Positions 15,984 to 24,561 of a stretch of DNA of 64,000 bases are shown here, in pieces. A model generated the notes under the pieces. That model saw only the letters and a program-made list of their open reading frames with translations. It was not told the DNA's origin and ran no database searches. The DNA comes from Streptomyces ruber. GTDB taxonomy: Bacteria > Actinomycetota > Actinomycetes > Streptomycetales > Streptomycetaceae. Position numbers and translations under genes: made by a program. The stretch spans positions 220,761 to 284,760 of the forward strand of contig NZ_BMQK01000009.1 of the NCBI RefSeq assembly GCF_014648075.1. Reading direction: 5' to 3'. Numbering within the stretch: position 1 is the stretch's first letter; the number at the start of each line of letters is the position of its first letter.

Positions 15984-17963
15984 GTGTCCCGAAGCGCCTC
16001 CCTTCCTTCCTGGCTCACCCACGCCCTGCGTGCCCAGCGCGGCCCGGTCCCCTGGAGCGCGGTCGTGCGCGGAGCGCTGACCGCCGGGCCGCTCGTGCTC
16101 GTGGCCCTCCTGCTCGGCCAGGTGTCCCTCGGGGCCATGGCCGCGATCGGGGCCATGCTGGCCGGGCTCAGTGACCGGCCGGGCAGCCGGCGGTCGGCGG
16201 TCGTGCGGATCGGGGTGCCGGTTCTCGTGGGCGGGGCGGGCATCGCCGTCGGTACCTACGCGGAGGAGTACGTCGGCGCCCTCGGGCTCACCGTGCTGCT
16301 CACCCTGGTCGGGCTGGTCGCCGGGAGCGTCAGTGCCGCCGGGCGCGTGGCCTCCGCGGCCGGGACGCAGGTGCTCGTCGCCGTCGCCCTCGGGGCCGGG
16401 ATGCCGGCGGACGACCCCGGGTGGGCACGGGCGCTCGCGTTCGCCTGCGGTGGTGCGTGGCTGCTGTTGCTGGCGCTGGTGCTGCCCGCGCCCCAGGTCG
16501 GTGCCGGGAAGCTCAGGTCCGCCCTGCGGGCCGACTACCGGTTCGACGGGGAGCGGGTCGCCGTCGCCGCCGTGTACGACGCGGTCGCCGCGCTGCTCGA
16601 CGCCACCGGTACGCCGCGGGCCCCCGCCCGGCGGGCCGCGCTGACCGCCGCGCTCGACCAGGCGCAGGACGCGCTCGCCGGGCCACGGCTGCGGCGGTAC
16701 GCGCGGTCCGCGGCCGAGCGGCGGCTGCACGCCCAGTACGCCGCCGTACTTCCGCTGGCCGAGGCGGCGACCGCGCTCGCCTGGGCCGGGGACGCCCTGC
16801 CGGGACGGGCGGCGGAGGGGCCGCGGCGTCTCGCCGCCGCCGTACGGGCGGGCGGTCACACCGGCCCCCTGCCCGCGCCGTCCCGCCACGCGCCCGGGCT
16901 GCGGGCCCTGGACGACGCCCTGCTGCGGGCCGCCGAGGTGTTCGACCGGCCGGGTGACGGACCGCACCACGGGGCACCGCACGGGCTGCACCGCCGGTAC
17001 CGGACCGCCGGGGACTTCGTGCGCGTCTCCCTCGGCCCCGGTGGACGGGAGTACGGGATACGGGTCGCCCTGTCGTACGGGGCGAGTGCCGCGGCGGCGC
17101 ACGCGCTGCATCACGCGCACTGGTACTGGATGCCCGTCACGGCCGTGTTCCTGGTCAAGCCCGACCTCGGGCCGCTCGTCTCGCGGGTGCTGTGCCGGGC
17201 CGCCGGCACCGTGTTCGGCGCAGCCCTCTTCGCGACGCTGGCCGCCGCGCTGCCGCAGCCCGCCGGACTTGTCGCGCTCGTCGCCGTCAGCGGCGCGCTG
17301 ATCCCCGTCGCGCTGCGGCACTTCGCCGCCATCACCGCGGTCGCCACCGTGCTCGTGCTCGCCCTGGTGGAACTGGGCGGCGCCCCGGAGGCCGCCTGGA
17401 GCCGTATCGGCGAGACGCTGCTGGCCTGCGCGATCGTGCTGCTCGTCGGCCATCTGCCGGTGCCCGGGCAGCGCGGCGGGGGCGTGCGCTCCCGGCTGGA
17501 GCGGGCGACGGACGCCGCGTACGCCTACCTCGACCATGTCCTCGGCGCGTCGGGCGCGTCGGGCGCGTCGGGCCGGCTGGGCCCAATGCCTCCGTTCTCC
17601 CCGTCGAGCCCGTCGAGCCCGTCGAGCGTGCTCGACGACCGCGCGCGGCGGTGGCGGCTGCGCCGCGAGGCTTACCGTGCGCTGGCCGGGGCCCGCGCGG
17701 CGATCGACCTCGCCGCCGCCGAGCTGCCCGCCCTGGCCCGGCGGGCGGAGGGCGCGGCCGACGTCGCCACGACACTCGAACACCTCGTCGACACCACCAC
17801 CGCGTGCGCCGTCCACCTCGATGACGAGGGGCGGCTCGTGCCCGCGTACACCCGGCGGATCGACGCCCTGCTGGAGGAGCTCGCGGAGCGGTGCCGGCGG
17901 ATCGGCCCGGGCGGCGGCCGGGAGGAGCCGGGGAACACCGCGGGCCTGCGTCCGGCCGTGTGA
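15984..17963 (+). CDS. FUSC family membrane protein (aromatic acid exporter-like)
   Basis: A 659-residue integral membrane protein with two hydrophobic blocks. An N-terminal block (about 25-160: ALTAGPLVLVALLLGQVSLG..., GLTVLLTLVGLVAG) is separated by a cytoplasmic helical region (170-330) from a second block (about 350-490) that holds the family signature MPVTAVFLVKPDLGPLVSRVLCRAAGTVFGA. The C-terminus is soluble and helical. FUSC/YccS-type proteins are thought to export aromatic acids or fusaric acid-like toxins; this substrate is unknown. The start GTG 15984 follows CAGGAG. A Ser/Ala run near 545-570 comes from short GC repeats. Confidence 0.85.
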   Translation: MSRSASLPSWLTHALRAQRGPVPWSAVVRGALTAGPLVLVALLLGQVSLGAMAAIGAMLAGLSDRPGSRRSAVVRIGVPVLVGGAGIAVGTYAEEYVGALGLTVLLTLVGLVAGSVSAAGRVASAAGTQVLVAVALGAGMPADDPGWARALAFACGGAWLLLLALVLPAPQVGAGKLRSALRADYRFDGERVAVAAVYDAVAALLDATGTPRAPARRAALTAALDQAQDALAGPRLRRYARSAAERRLHAQYAAVLPLAEAATALAWAGDALPGRAAEGPRRLAAAVRAGGHTGPLPAPSRHAPGLRALDDALLRAAEVFDRPGDGPHHGAPHGLHRRYRTAGDFVRVSLGPGGREYGIRVALSYGASAAAAHALHHAHWYWMPVTAVFLVKPDLGPLVSRVLCRAAGTVFGAALFATLAAALPQPAGLVALVAVSGALIPVALRHFAAITAVATVLVLALVELGGAPEAAWSRIGETLLACAIVLLVGHLPVPGQRGGGVRSRLERATDAAYAYLDHVLGASGASGASGRLGPMPPFSPSSPSSPSSVLDDRARRWRLRREAYRALAGARAAIDLAAAELPALARRAEGAADVATTLEHLVDTTTACAVHLDDEGRLVPAYTRRIDALLEELAERCRRIGPGGGREEPGNTAGLRPAV

Positions 17964-18062
17964 GTGACCGGTTGGGGGCCGGGCGGGCCGAGGATCGTTA
18001 CTGCTCCTGCTCGCTCCCTGGTTCGCCTTCCCGGGGACCCGGCCCCGTCGTACCGTGACCGC

Positions 18063-19472
18063 ATGACGCTCCCCGGCCCCGGGACGACGCGGCAGCCGCA
18101 GCGGCCCGCCGATCTCGTCATCACCGGTTGCACCGTCCTCGTGCACGAAGCCGTGCGGGACGACGAGGAGCGGATCGAATTCGTCGAGAACGCCGCCCTC
18201 GTCGTACGGGACGGAGTGATCGACTTCGTCGGCCCGGCCGGGGACGTCCGCGTCCCGTCCGCCGCCGCCGAGCGCATCGACGCCCGCGGGCAGGTCGCCG
18301 TGCCCGGGCTGATCAACTGCCATACGCACGCGGCGATGGTGGCCCTGCGCGGTGTCGCGGAGGACCTGCCGGCCGAGGAGTGGTTCGACGACGTGGTGTG
18401 GCCGATCGAGGCGGGTCTCACACCGCGGGACGTGGAGCTGGGCGCGCGGCTCGCCTGCGCCGAGATGATCCGCGGTGGGGTGACGTGCTTCGCCGACCAC
18501 TACTTCGCGATGGACCGGGTCGCCGCCGTCGTCGCCGAGAGCGGTCTGCGGGCGCATCTGGGGGAGGCGTTCTTCTCCTCGCAGGGGGAGGAGGGACGGG
18601 CGAGGTCGGTGGAGTTCGCCCTGCGCTACCGGGGCGCGGCGGGCGGCCGTATCACCACCGCGCTCGCCCCGCACGCCCCGTACACCGTCGACGAGGCCGA
18701 TCTCGCCGCCACCGCCGCTCTCGCCCGCGAGCACGGACTGCCCGTCCACCTGCACGCCGCGGAGAGCCGCGCCCAGACCGACAACAGCCTCGCCCGGCAC
18801 GGTGCCACACCCGTCGGGGTGCTGGAGCGCACCGGGCTCCTCGACGTTCCGGAGGGAACACTGATCGCGCACGGGACGGGCGTCCTGGAGCGCGATCTGC
18901 CCGCGCTGGAGCGGGCCGGTGGACCCGTCGCCGTCGCGACCGCGCCCCGCACGTACCTGAAGTTCGCCTGGCCGACCACTCCCGTACGGGCCCTGCGCGG
19001 CATCGGAGTCCCGGTCGGGCTCGCCACGGACGGGGCCGCCTCGAACAACTCCCTCGACGTGTGGGAGGCGATGGCGCTCACCTCGCTGGTGCAGAAGGCG
19101 GCCGAGGGCGACCCCCGATGGCTGACCTCCCGGCAGGCGCTGCACCACGCGACGTCGCAGAGCGCACGGGCCGTCGGACTGGGCGACCGCATCGGTGGCC
19201 TCGCTCCCGGCCGGCGCGCCGACATCGCCCTCGTGGACCTCACCGGACCGCACACCCAGCCCGTCCACGACCTCGCCGCCACCCTCGTGCACAGCGTCCG
19301 CGCGGGGGACGTCCGCACGACGGTCGTCGACGGCCGCGTCCTCATGCGCGACCGTGAGCTGCTCACCGTCGACGTGCCCGCGACCGTGCGGGAACTGGGT
19401 GAACGCCTGCCCGCACTGGTCGACCGCGGCCACGGCGGGCGCATCCAGTCGTACGACAGGGCACCGGAGTGA
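18063..19472 (+). CDS. amidohydrolase family protein (MtaD/TrzN-like metal-dependent deaminase)
   Basis: This 469-residue enzyme belongs to the cytosine/S-adenosylhomocysteine-deaminase branch of amidohydrolases. Metal ligands are visible: HTH in PGLINCHTHAAM, a His in HAPYTVDEA, the HLHAAE strand and the Asp in LATDGAASNNSLD. After the catalytic barrel comes the composite beta domain with LAPGRRADIALVDL. In place of the second usual His region it reads LIAHGTGVLERDL. It may deaminate S-adenosylhomocysteine, methylthioadenosine or an aminated ring compound; substrate cannot be fixed. ATG 18063 has TACCGT just upstream and no Shine-Dalgarno, so it may be leaderless. It stands alone between the FUSC and DUF899 genes. 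Confidence 0.88.
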   Translation: MTLPGPGTTRQPQRPADLVITGCTVLVHEAVRDDEERIEFVENAALVVRDGVIDFVGPAGDVRVPSAAAERIDARGQVAVPGLINCHTHAAMVALRGVAEDLPAEEWFDDVVWPIEAGLTPRDVELGARLACAEMIRGGVTCFADHYFAMDRVAAVVAESGLRAHLGEAFFSSQGEEGRARSVEFALRYRGAAGGRITTALAPHAPYTVDEADLAATAALAREHGLPVHLHAAESRAQTDNSLARHGATPVGVLERTGLLDVPEGTLIAHGTGVLERDLPALERAGGPVAVATAPRTYLKFAWPTTPVRALRGIGVPVGLATDGAASNNSLDVWEAMALTSLVQKAAEGDPRWLTSRQALHHATSQSARAVGLGDRIGGLAPGRRADIALVDLTGPHTQPVHDLAATLVHSVRAGDVRTTVVDGRVLMRDRELLTVDVPATVRELGERLPALVDRGHGGRIQSYDRAPE

Positions 19473-19639
19473 GAAGCCCCGCCGCACGCGTCGAGCAATC
19501 GGCGTCGAGCGCGTCGGGCGATCGACGCCGGGGAACCGGACCCGGAAAAAAAGTCGCGCCCACCGATGAGTTCCGCTCCCGAGCCCGGTCCACCCCGAAG
19601 AAGACCGTGTCCCAGAAGGACCGGGAGACCGGAGGACCG

Positions 19640-20332
19640 ATGACACTTCCGCGGATCGTCCCACGCGACGAGTGGCGCGCCGCGCGCGAGGAGCTGCTGG
19701 TGAAGGAGAAAGCCGCCACGCGCGCGCGTGACGCGCTGAACGCCGAGCGGCGGCGGCTGCCCATGGTCGAGATCGACAAGGAGTACGTCTTCGAGGGCGG
19801 CGACGGCAAGGCGACCCTGCTCGACCTCTTCCGTGGGCGGTACCAGCTCGTGGTGTACCACTTCATGTTCGCGCCGGAGTGGGAGGCGGGCTGCCGCAGC
19901 TGCTCGGCGTTCCTCGACCAGGTCGGCCATCTCGCCCATCTGCGCGCGCGGGGCACCGAGTTCGCGGCGATCTCCCGCGCCCCGTACACCCGCATCCTGC
20001 CGTTCAAGGCCCGGATGGGGTGGACGATGCCCTGGTACTCGTCGTACGACAGCGACTTCAACCAGGACTTCCAGGTGTCGTCCGAGGGGGCCGGGGGCGA
20101 GCCCGTCGAACGGCCGGGGCTGAGCTGTTTCCTGCGGGACCGCGACCGGGTCTTCCACACGTACTCGACGTTCGGGCGCGGCCTGGACGGGCTGGGTTCC
20201 ACGACGAGCCTGCTCGACCTCACCGCACTGGGGCGGCAGGAGGAGTGGGAGGAACCCAGGGGGCGCGCGTCGGAGCTGGGCGCTCCGGCCGGCAGCCCCC
20301 GGATCCGTTACCACGACGAGTACGAGGACTGA
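19640..20332 (+). CDS. DUF899 family thioredoxin-like protein
   Basis: A 230-residue DUF899 protein with an N-terminal VPRDEWRAAREELLVKEKAATRARDAL helix, the strand KEYVFEGGDGKATLLDLFRGRYQLVVYHFMF, then EWEAGCRSCSAFLD, which places a CxxC (Cys-Arg-Ser-Cys) where thioredoxin-fold redox motifs lie. The ending WEEPRGRASELG...IRYHDEYED is typical of the family. Function is unknown; redox or dithiol chemistry is a reasonable inference. ATG 19640 is preceded by GGAGG at 19631. It is monocistronic. The upstream 167 bases after the amidohydrolase contain a run of A unusual for this GC level. Confidence 0.85.
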   Translation: MTLPRIVPRDEWRAAREELLVKEKAATRARDALNAERRRLPMVEIDKEYVFEGGDGKATLLDLFRGRYQLVVYHFMFAPEWEAGCRSCSAFLDQVGHLAHLRARGTEFAAISRAPYTRILPFKARMGWTMPWYSSYDSDFNQDFQVSSEGAGGEPVERPGLSCFLRDRDRVFHTYSTFGRGLDGLGSTTSLLDLTALGRQEEWEEPRGRASELGAPAGSPRIRYHDEYED

Positions 20333-20466
20333 CGCTGTGTGACACATGGTGGTGGCCGCGTGTCGGCTAGGTCTCAGTACCGTCACTTCGCGAGCCGTTC
20401 ACCCCGTCGTGGGCGTTTAACTCTATGAACGCACGTCGTCGACGCACCACGACAGGGAGGTGGAGG

Positions 20467-20640
20467 GTGAACGGGAGAACGGTGTTGGAGCGGTTCCCCG
20501 CCGGTGGACCGCGGGGGTCCTGGCCGGCGGAGGAGTTCGCGCAGGCGCGCCGCCTGGAGGGTCAGGCCGCGGAGGTCGTCATGGACATCGCCTCGGACAC
20601 GTTCCTGGTGATCGTCCGCGGGGCGGAGGCCGCCGAGTGA
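20467..20640 (+). CDS. small conserved-type hypothetical protein (57 aa)
   Basis: I do not recognise the family. The product reads NGRTVLERFPAGGPRG, a short helix (AEEFAQARRLEG) and then AAEVVMDIASDTFLVIVRG, a likely beta hairpin. GTG 20467 is chosen because GGAGG lies 6 bases before it (20456-20460); an in-frame ATG at 20425 has no ribosome site but could be used by a leaderless transcript. No cysteine motif, signal peptide or membrane helix is seen. It stops 24 bases from the convergent ABC transporter stop. The strong Shine-Dalgarno site and G/C-biased third positions support real coding. Confidence 0.6.
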   Translation: MNGRTVLERFPAGGPRGSWPAEEFAQARRLEGQAAEVVMDIASDTFLVIVRGAEAAE

Positions 20641-20664
20641 GTCCGTCGGGGCGCGCTCGGCGGC

Positions 20665-22833
20665 TCAGCCGGCCTCCCCGGCCGACACCTTCGCTCCGGT
20701 CGGTTCCTTCGATTCGGCCGGTTCCTCTGCTCCGGCCGGTTCTTTCGCTCCGGTCGGTTCCTTCAATTCGGCCGGTTCCTTCGCTCCGGTCGGTTTCTTC
20801 GCTTCGGCCGGTCCCCTCGCTCCGGCCGGTTCCCTCGGCCTGGCCGGTACCTTCGCCGTGAACTGCTCCGCCTGCAGCGCGTACAGCTCCGCGTAGACGC
20901 CGCCCTTGGCGAGGAGCTCCTCCGGCGTGCCCGACTCCACCAGGCGGCCCCGGTCCAGGACGTGCACCAGGTCGGCGTGGCGGACCGACGCCAGCCGGTG
21001 CGTGATGAGGATGACCGTCTGACCGGTGCCCGCCAGCGCGCGGATCCTCTCGAACACCTCCAGCTCCGCCCGGGCGTCGAGCGCGGCCGTAGGCTCGTCC
21101 ACGATCAGGATCTGCCCCCGCCGGTACGCGGCCCGGGCGATCCCCAGCCGCTGCCACTGGCCGCCCGACAGCTGGTGCCCGCCGCTGAACTCGCGGGCCA
21201 GCAGCGTGTCCAGGCCGTTCGGCAGGTCGGCCAGCATGTCCTGGGCCCCGGCCTCGGCGACCGCGGCGGCGATCCGTTCGTCGGTCAGGGGCGCCGAGGG
21301 GCGGCCGACCGCCACGTTGACGCGGGCGGTGAACGGCCACCGCTTGAAGTCCTGGGCCACCATCGCGATCCGCTCGGCGAGTTCCCGCCGGTCCACGTCC
21401 GCCGCGTCCACGCCGTCCCACAGGATGCGGCCGCTGTCCGGCCGGTACAGTCCGGCGAGCAGTTTGACCAGCGTCGTCTTGCCCGATCCGTTCTCCCCGA
21501 CGAGCGCGACGATCCTGCCGAGGGGCACGCTCAGGGTGACGTCGGAGAGCGCGGGGCGGGCCGCCTTGCCCGGGGAGTTCCCCGGGTAGGTGAACGTGAC
21601 GTTCTCCAGCCGGATCTCGTCCGGTTCCGCGGGCAGCGGGTCACCGCCCACTGGGATCGCACGCTCGTCCGCCTCCGCGTACAGGCGCTGCATGTCGCCG
21701 ACGAAGAGGGCCTCCTCGTGCAGGGAGTTGACCTCCAGGACGAGGGTGTTGAGGCTCGCCGACCCCGTGCGGATCGCGAGCACCGCCGTGGCCGCCACGG
21801 AGAGCGCCATGGTGCCGGCCAGCAGCAGACCACCGAGGGTCGCGTACGTCGCCACCGTGGCCAGCCCCGTCCAGGCGGCCGCGATCAGTCCGGTACGGGC
21901 CGCGAGGTCGGCCAGCCGGGCCTGCTCGGCCTCCGCCGTCTCCGACATCGCGCGGAAGTGGCGCAGCAGGAACGGACCGACCCCGTGCACCCGGATCTCG
22001 GGCGCGGACTCCGGCTGGGTGAGCAACCTGGCGATCAGCTGTCCCGCGCGCGAGTGCTGCACCCAGGCGTGGAAGGACGTGTAACGGCGCCGGGCGATCG
22101 TCAGCGCACTCCAGGCGCTGGGCAGGGTCATGGTGATCAGCAGCGGGAGCAGCGCCGGGTGCAGCACCGTCAGCACGCCGGCCGCGGCGACGAGCGAGAT
22201 CAACGCGTTCACCACGCGCGCGGAGTACGTGATCATGCGGCGGGCGGACTGGGCGCCCCACTTCGCGGTGTCGAGCAGCTTGTGGAAGGTGTGGTCCTCG
22301 ATCGCCGCCAGCTCCACGGCCGCCGCGCACTCCAGGTACCGCTCGGTCGCCACCCGCTCCACGCGCGGCTCCAGCCGTCCGGTGGCGTACGTGGAGGCGG
22401 CGCGCAGCAGTGCGGCGAGCGTCATCACGACGGCGACCGCGACGAGCGCGGGCACCGCGTCCCGCAGCCGGTCCTCGATCGGGCCGTCGGCGATCAGCCG
22501 GGCCAGTACGGCGTTGACGGCCAGCAGGCTCACCGCCTGGGCCAGGCCCTGTCCGATCTCGGCGGCCAGCACGGTGCGGGCGGCCCGCCGGTCGGCCTGC
22601 CAGGCGAGCCGGAAGCAGACCGCCAGCATCGACGGCAGCCGCCGCAGCATCGCGCGGAAGTTCAGTTCCAGGAACGCGCCCTGGTGCTGGGACCAGCCCA
22701 TGTCGTACCGCAGCGGGCCGCCGAAGAGCAGCACTTCCGAGTCGGAGGGCTCCGGTGTGCGGTCCCGTCGCGCGCGCTTCCGGCGTGGTGCGCCCGTGCC
22801 GGATCGGTCCGCGTCCTGCCCCTTGCCCGCCAT
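20665..22833 (-). CDS. ABC exporter, fused membrane and ATP-binding domains
   Basis: This 722-residue half-transporter starts with a cytoplasmic N-terminus of about 65 residues. A six-helix transmembrane domain (about 70-370) follows, then the nucleotide-binding domain with Walker A GENGSGKTT (near 440-448), signature LSGGQWQR (near 552) and Walker B ILIVDEPTAALD. Half-transporters of this type work as dimers exporting lipids, peptides or drugs; no substrate is evident. The last 70 residues are Lys/Glu/Pro/Ala/Gly five-residue repeats outside the ABC fold. ATG 22833 follows GGGAGAGG. It is monocistronic and convergent with the small gene at 20467. Confidence 0.92.
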   Translation of the reverse strand: MAGKGQDADRSGTGAPRRKRARRDRTPEPSDSEVLLFGGPLRYDMGWSQHQGAFLELNFRAMLRRLPSMLAVCFRLAWQADRRAARTVLAAEIGQGLAQAVSLLAVNAVLARLIADGPIEDRLRDAVPALVAVAVVMTLAALLRAASTYATGRLEPRVERVATERYLECAAAVELAAIEDHTFHKLLDTAKWGAQSARRMITYSARVVNALISLVAAAGVLTVLHPALLPLLITMTLPSAWSALTIARRRYTSFHAWVQHSRAGQLIARLLTQPESAPEIRVHGVGPFLLRHFRAMSETAEAEQARLADLAARTGLIAAAWTGLATVATYATLGGLLLAGTMALSVAATAVLAIRTGSASLNTLVLEVNSLHEEALFVGDMQRLYAEADERAIPVGGDPLPAEPDEIRLENVTFTYPGNSPGKAARPALSDVTLSVPLGRIVALVGENGSGKTTLVKLLAGLYRPDSGRILWDGVDAADVDRRELAERIAMVAQDFKRWPFTARVNVAVGRPSAPLTDERIAAAVAEAGAQDMLADLPNGLDTLLAREFSGGHQLSGGQWQRLGIARAAYRRGQILIVDEPTAALDARAELEVFERIRALAGTGQTVILITHRLASVRHADLVHVLDRGRLVESGTPEELLAKGGVYAELYALQAEQFTAKVPARPREPAGARGPAEAKKPTGAKEPAELKEPTGAKEPAGAEEPAESKEPTGAKVSAGEAG
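20690..20850 (-). repeat. 15-bp coding repeats at the ABC exporter 3' end
   Basis: About ten degenerate copies of a 15-base unit (GGTTCCTTCGCTCCG on the plus strand). They encode KEPTGAKEPAE-type repeats in the C-terminal tail. Confidence 0.9.
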
Positions 22834-23041
22834 CGGCCTCTCCCTGGTCAGGTTCCCTGGTCATGGAGGAGGCCACTATTGCGGGGCGGACACCGGGCGG
22901 CCAGGGCGCGTGTCCGTCTCGCGCGGGACGGCCGGGAGTGCGCCGGGCGCGTAATCTCGTACGGCTGTGCGAAGCGGTGGGGGGTGAGGGGGCGGGGGGC
23001 GACCGGTGGTGCGACGACCGTCCGGTCGCAGCCGCCCCGAG

Positions 23042-23497
23042 TCACGCGCTGAGCGGCTCGGACCAGACGGGCGTCGTCCCCGTCACCCGGCACAGCGCCA
23101 GGTAGAGCGGAATCGGCGGGGTGTAGGGGATCGTCCCGGCCGGCCGGTGGACGAGGGCCGGAACAGCCGGCGCGCCCGGCAGGAACGCACCCGCGCTGTA
23201 ACGGGCGGACGCGGGCCACCGCAGGGCGTAGTCGGAGTCGGCGGGCAGCAGCCACCACCAGTGCGTGTCGTCGGCGTACACACACCCCACGCGCGGCAGC
23301 CGCGCCATGAGCTCCGGGCCCAGGTCCGCGGGGATCGCGACGGCGTCGCAGCCCATGGGCGCCGTCATGCCGGCGGGCAGCGGCAGCCGCCGGGGCGGCT
23401 CGGGCGCGCGCTGGCCGCGGCGCAGGCGGATCAGGGTGTCCAGGCACACCACCGGGGCCGTACGGCTCGCCGGGTACGCCCCGGCCGATGGCCTCAC
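23042..23497 (-). CDS. hypothetical protein linked to the anti-sigma-like ATPase gene
   Basis: A 151-residue protein of no recognised function, with CLDTLIRLRRGQ, GCDAVAIPADLGPELMARLPRVGCVYADDTHWWWLLPADSDYALRWP, and a tail RPAGTIPYTPPIPLYLALC. The three-Trp stretch and following Pro-rich part are distinctive. The start GTG 23497 overlaps the stop of the upstream ATPase gene in a GTGA arrangement, with GGCGGAG as ribosome site, so the two are translationally coupled. The coupling suggests a partner of the ATP-binding regulator in the WhiJ-like locus. No membrane segment or signal peptide. Confidence 0.75.
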   Translation of the reverse strand: MRPSAGAYPASRTAPVVCLDTLIRLRRGQRAPEPPRRLPLPAGMTAPMGCDAVAIPADLGPELMARLPRVGCVYADDTHWWWLLPADSDYALRWPASARYSAGAFLPGAPAVPALVHRPAGTIPYTPPIPLYLALCRVTGTTPVWSEPLSA

Positions 23498-24291
23498 TTC
23501 CACTCCGCCCCCGTCTCGCGCGGCGTGCGCGTCCCGTTGCCCCGGTCCTCCGTCGGCGGCTTCTTCGCGCTCCAGCCCAGGTCGGACCGGACCGCGGTGT
23601 GCGTGGCGGTGCCGTCCGCCGGATGCGGCCGGGCGCCGTCGGGCCATGCGTGCTCCGCGGTCCGGGAGGGCTTCTCATGCAAAGGAGCCTGCGCGGGCCG
23701 GGCCGCGTGTGCGGACCGGGACGTCTGCGCCGGGACGAGTGCCCGGGTGTCCTGGACCGTGTGGGCGCGGGTGTCCCGGGTGCCCCGGGGCAGGTCCACC
23801 CAGACCAGCAGGCCCGGTCCCGCCTCCTGGGTGCCCCACGCGCGGCACACGGCCTCGACGAGGAGCAGACCTCTGCCGTGCTCCTCCTCGGGCCGCCGGG
23901 GTGAGGGGAGCGCGGTGCCGGGGGCGCAGCCTTCGTCGCGCACGGCGATCCGGACGCGGTCGTCACCGTCGTGCAGCTCGCACACGACCCGCTCACCGGC
24001 GGCGTGCACGATCGCGTTGGTGACCAGTTCCGAGACGACCAGGGTGGCCGTGTCGCAGGTGTCCTCGCACAGCGCCCAGCCGGACAGCCGTGCCCGCGTC
24101 AGCCGCCGGGCCCGGGCGACGGAGCTCGGGTGCGCGGCCAGTTCGAAGCGGAACCGACGCTCGTCGGCCGCCTCGGCGCGCACGCCGCTTCTCCTGCCGC
24201 GGTCGGGGCGCACTCCGGCTTCCGTGCCGGGCGCGAACCGGTCCGGGACGGCTTCTGTTCCTAAGGACGCGGGCGGAATCACGCTTGCCAC
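23494..24291 (-). CDS. anti-sigma-like ATP-binding regulatory protein (RsbW/HATPase_c type)
   Basis: The 265-residue product has a GHKL ATPase domain at about 35-150: FELAAHPSSVARARRLTRARLSGW, N box LVVSELVTNAIVHA, G1 box RIAVRDEGC and G2 box EEHGRGLLLVEAVCRAWG. These are the RsbW/SpoIIAB-type features. The C-terminal 95 residues are Pro/Arg/Thr rich and disordered. GTG 24291 has GGGGAG upstream; a TTG at 24318 is less likely. Such ATPases bind sigma factors or their antagonists. Here it is divergent from a WhiJ-type HTH gene and followed by a DUF397 gene, the AbaA/WhiJ-like arrangement known in Streptomyces development. Confidence 0.85.
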   Translation of the reverse strand: MASVIPPASLGTEAVPDRFAPGTEAGVRPDRGRRSGVRAEAADERRFRFELAAHPSSVARARRLTRARLSGWALCEDTCDTATLVVSELVTNAIVHAAGERVVCELHDGDDRVRIAVRDEGCAPGTALPSPRRPEEEHGRGLLLVEAVCRAWGTQEAGPGLLVWVDLPRGTRDTRAHTVQDTRALVPAQTSRSAHAARPAQAPLHEKPSRTAEHAWPDGARPHPADGTATHTAVRSDLGWSAKKPPTEDRGNGTRTPRETGAEWK

Positions 24292-24307
24292 TATCTCCCC
24301 GCCGAGA

Positions 24308-24388
24308 ACACTTGGCAAGTGTCACTCTGAAAATTGCAGAGTGCTGTATGACTCTCTGAACGGCCATGGCACACTGCTGTCAACAGCA
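24308..24388. promoter_or_regulatory. cluster of three inverted repeats in the WhiJ-like divergent region
   Basis: IR1 is ACACTTG-G-CAAGTGT (24308-24322). IR2, directly adjoining, is CACTCTG-N7-CAGAGTG (24323-24343). IR3 is TGCTGT-CA-ACAGCA (24375-24388). They lie between the ATPase gene and the HTH gene and are candidate operators for the HTH protein. Confidence 0.6.
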
Positions 24389-24561
24389 CGTCCTGCGGCG
24401 CCAGTTGAGCCCTCGCCACCGGTTCCGTGCGTGATCGAGCGAACACGTACGGGAAGCGGCCAGGGCTTCGGACGGGCGCCGCAGGGCTGTGTCGGGAGCG
24501 CTGACGGCGTGGTGCCGGGGACGGGAGCGCCCGTACCGGCGGGGCCAGGAGGAGGGACGGG

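Noticed and set aside
15858..19664. 1268-codon open frame on the minus strand across the FUSC and amidohydrolase genes
   Set aside because: It is antisense to two well-supported genes. High GC removes stops from the complementary frame, and the product is low-complexity with no domain.
20425..20466. ATG 20425 as start of the 57-residue protein
   Set aside because: No ribosome site upstream and an Arg/Thr run unlike the rest; GTG 20467 has an ideal GGAGG. A leaderless start is not excluded.
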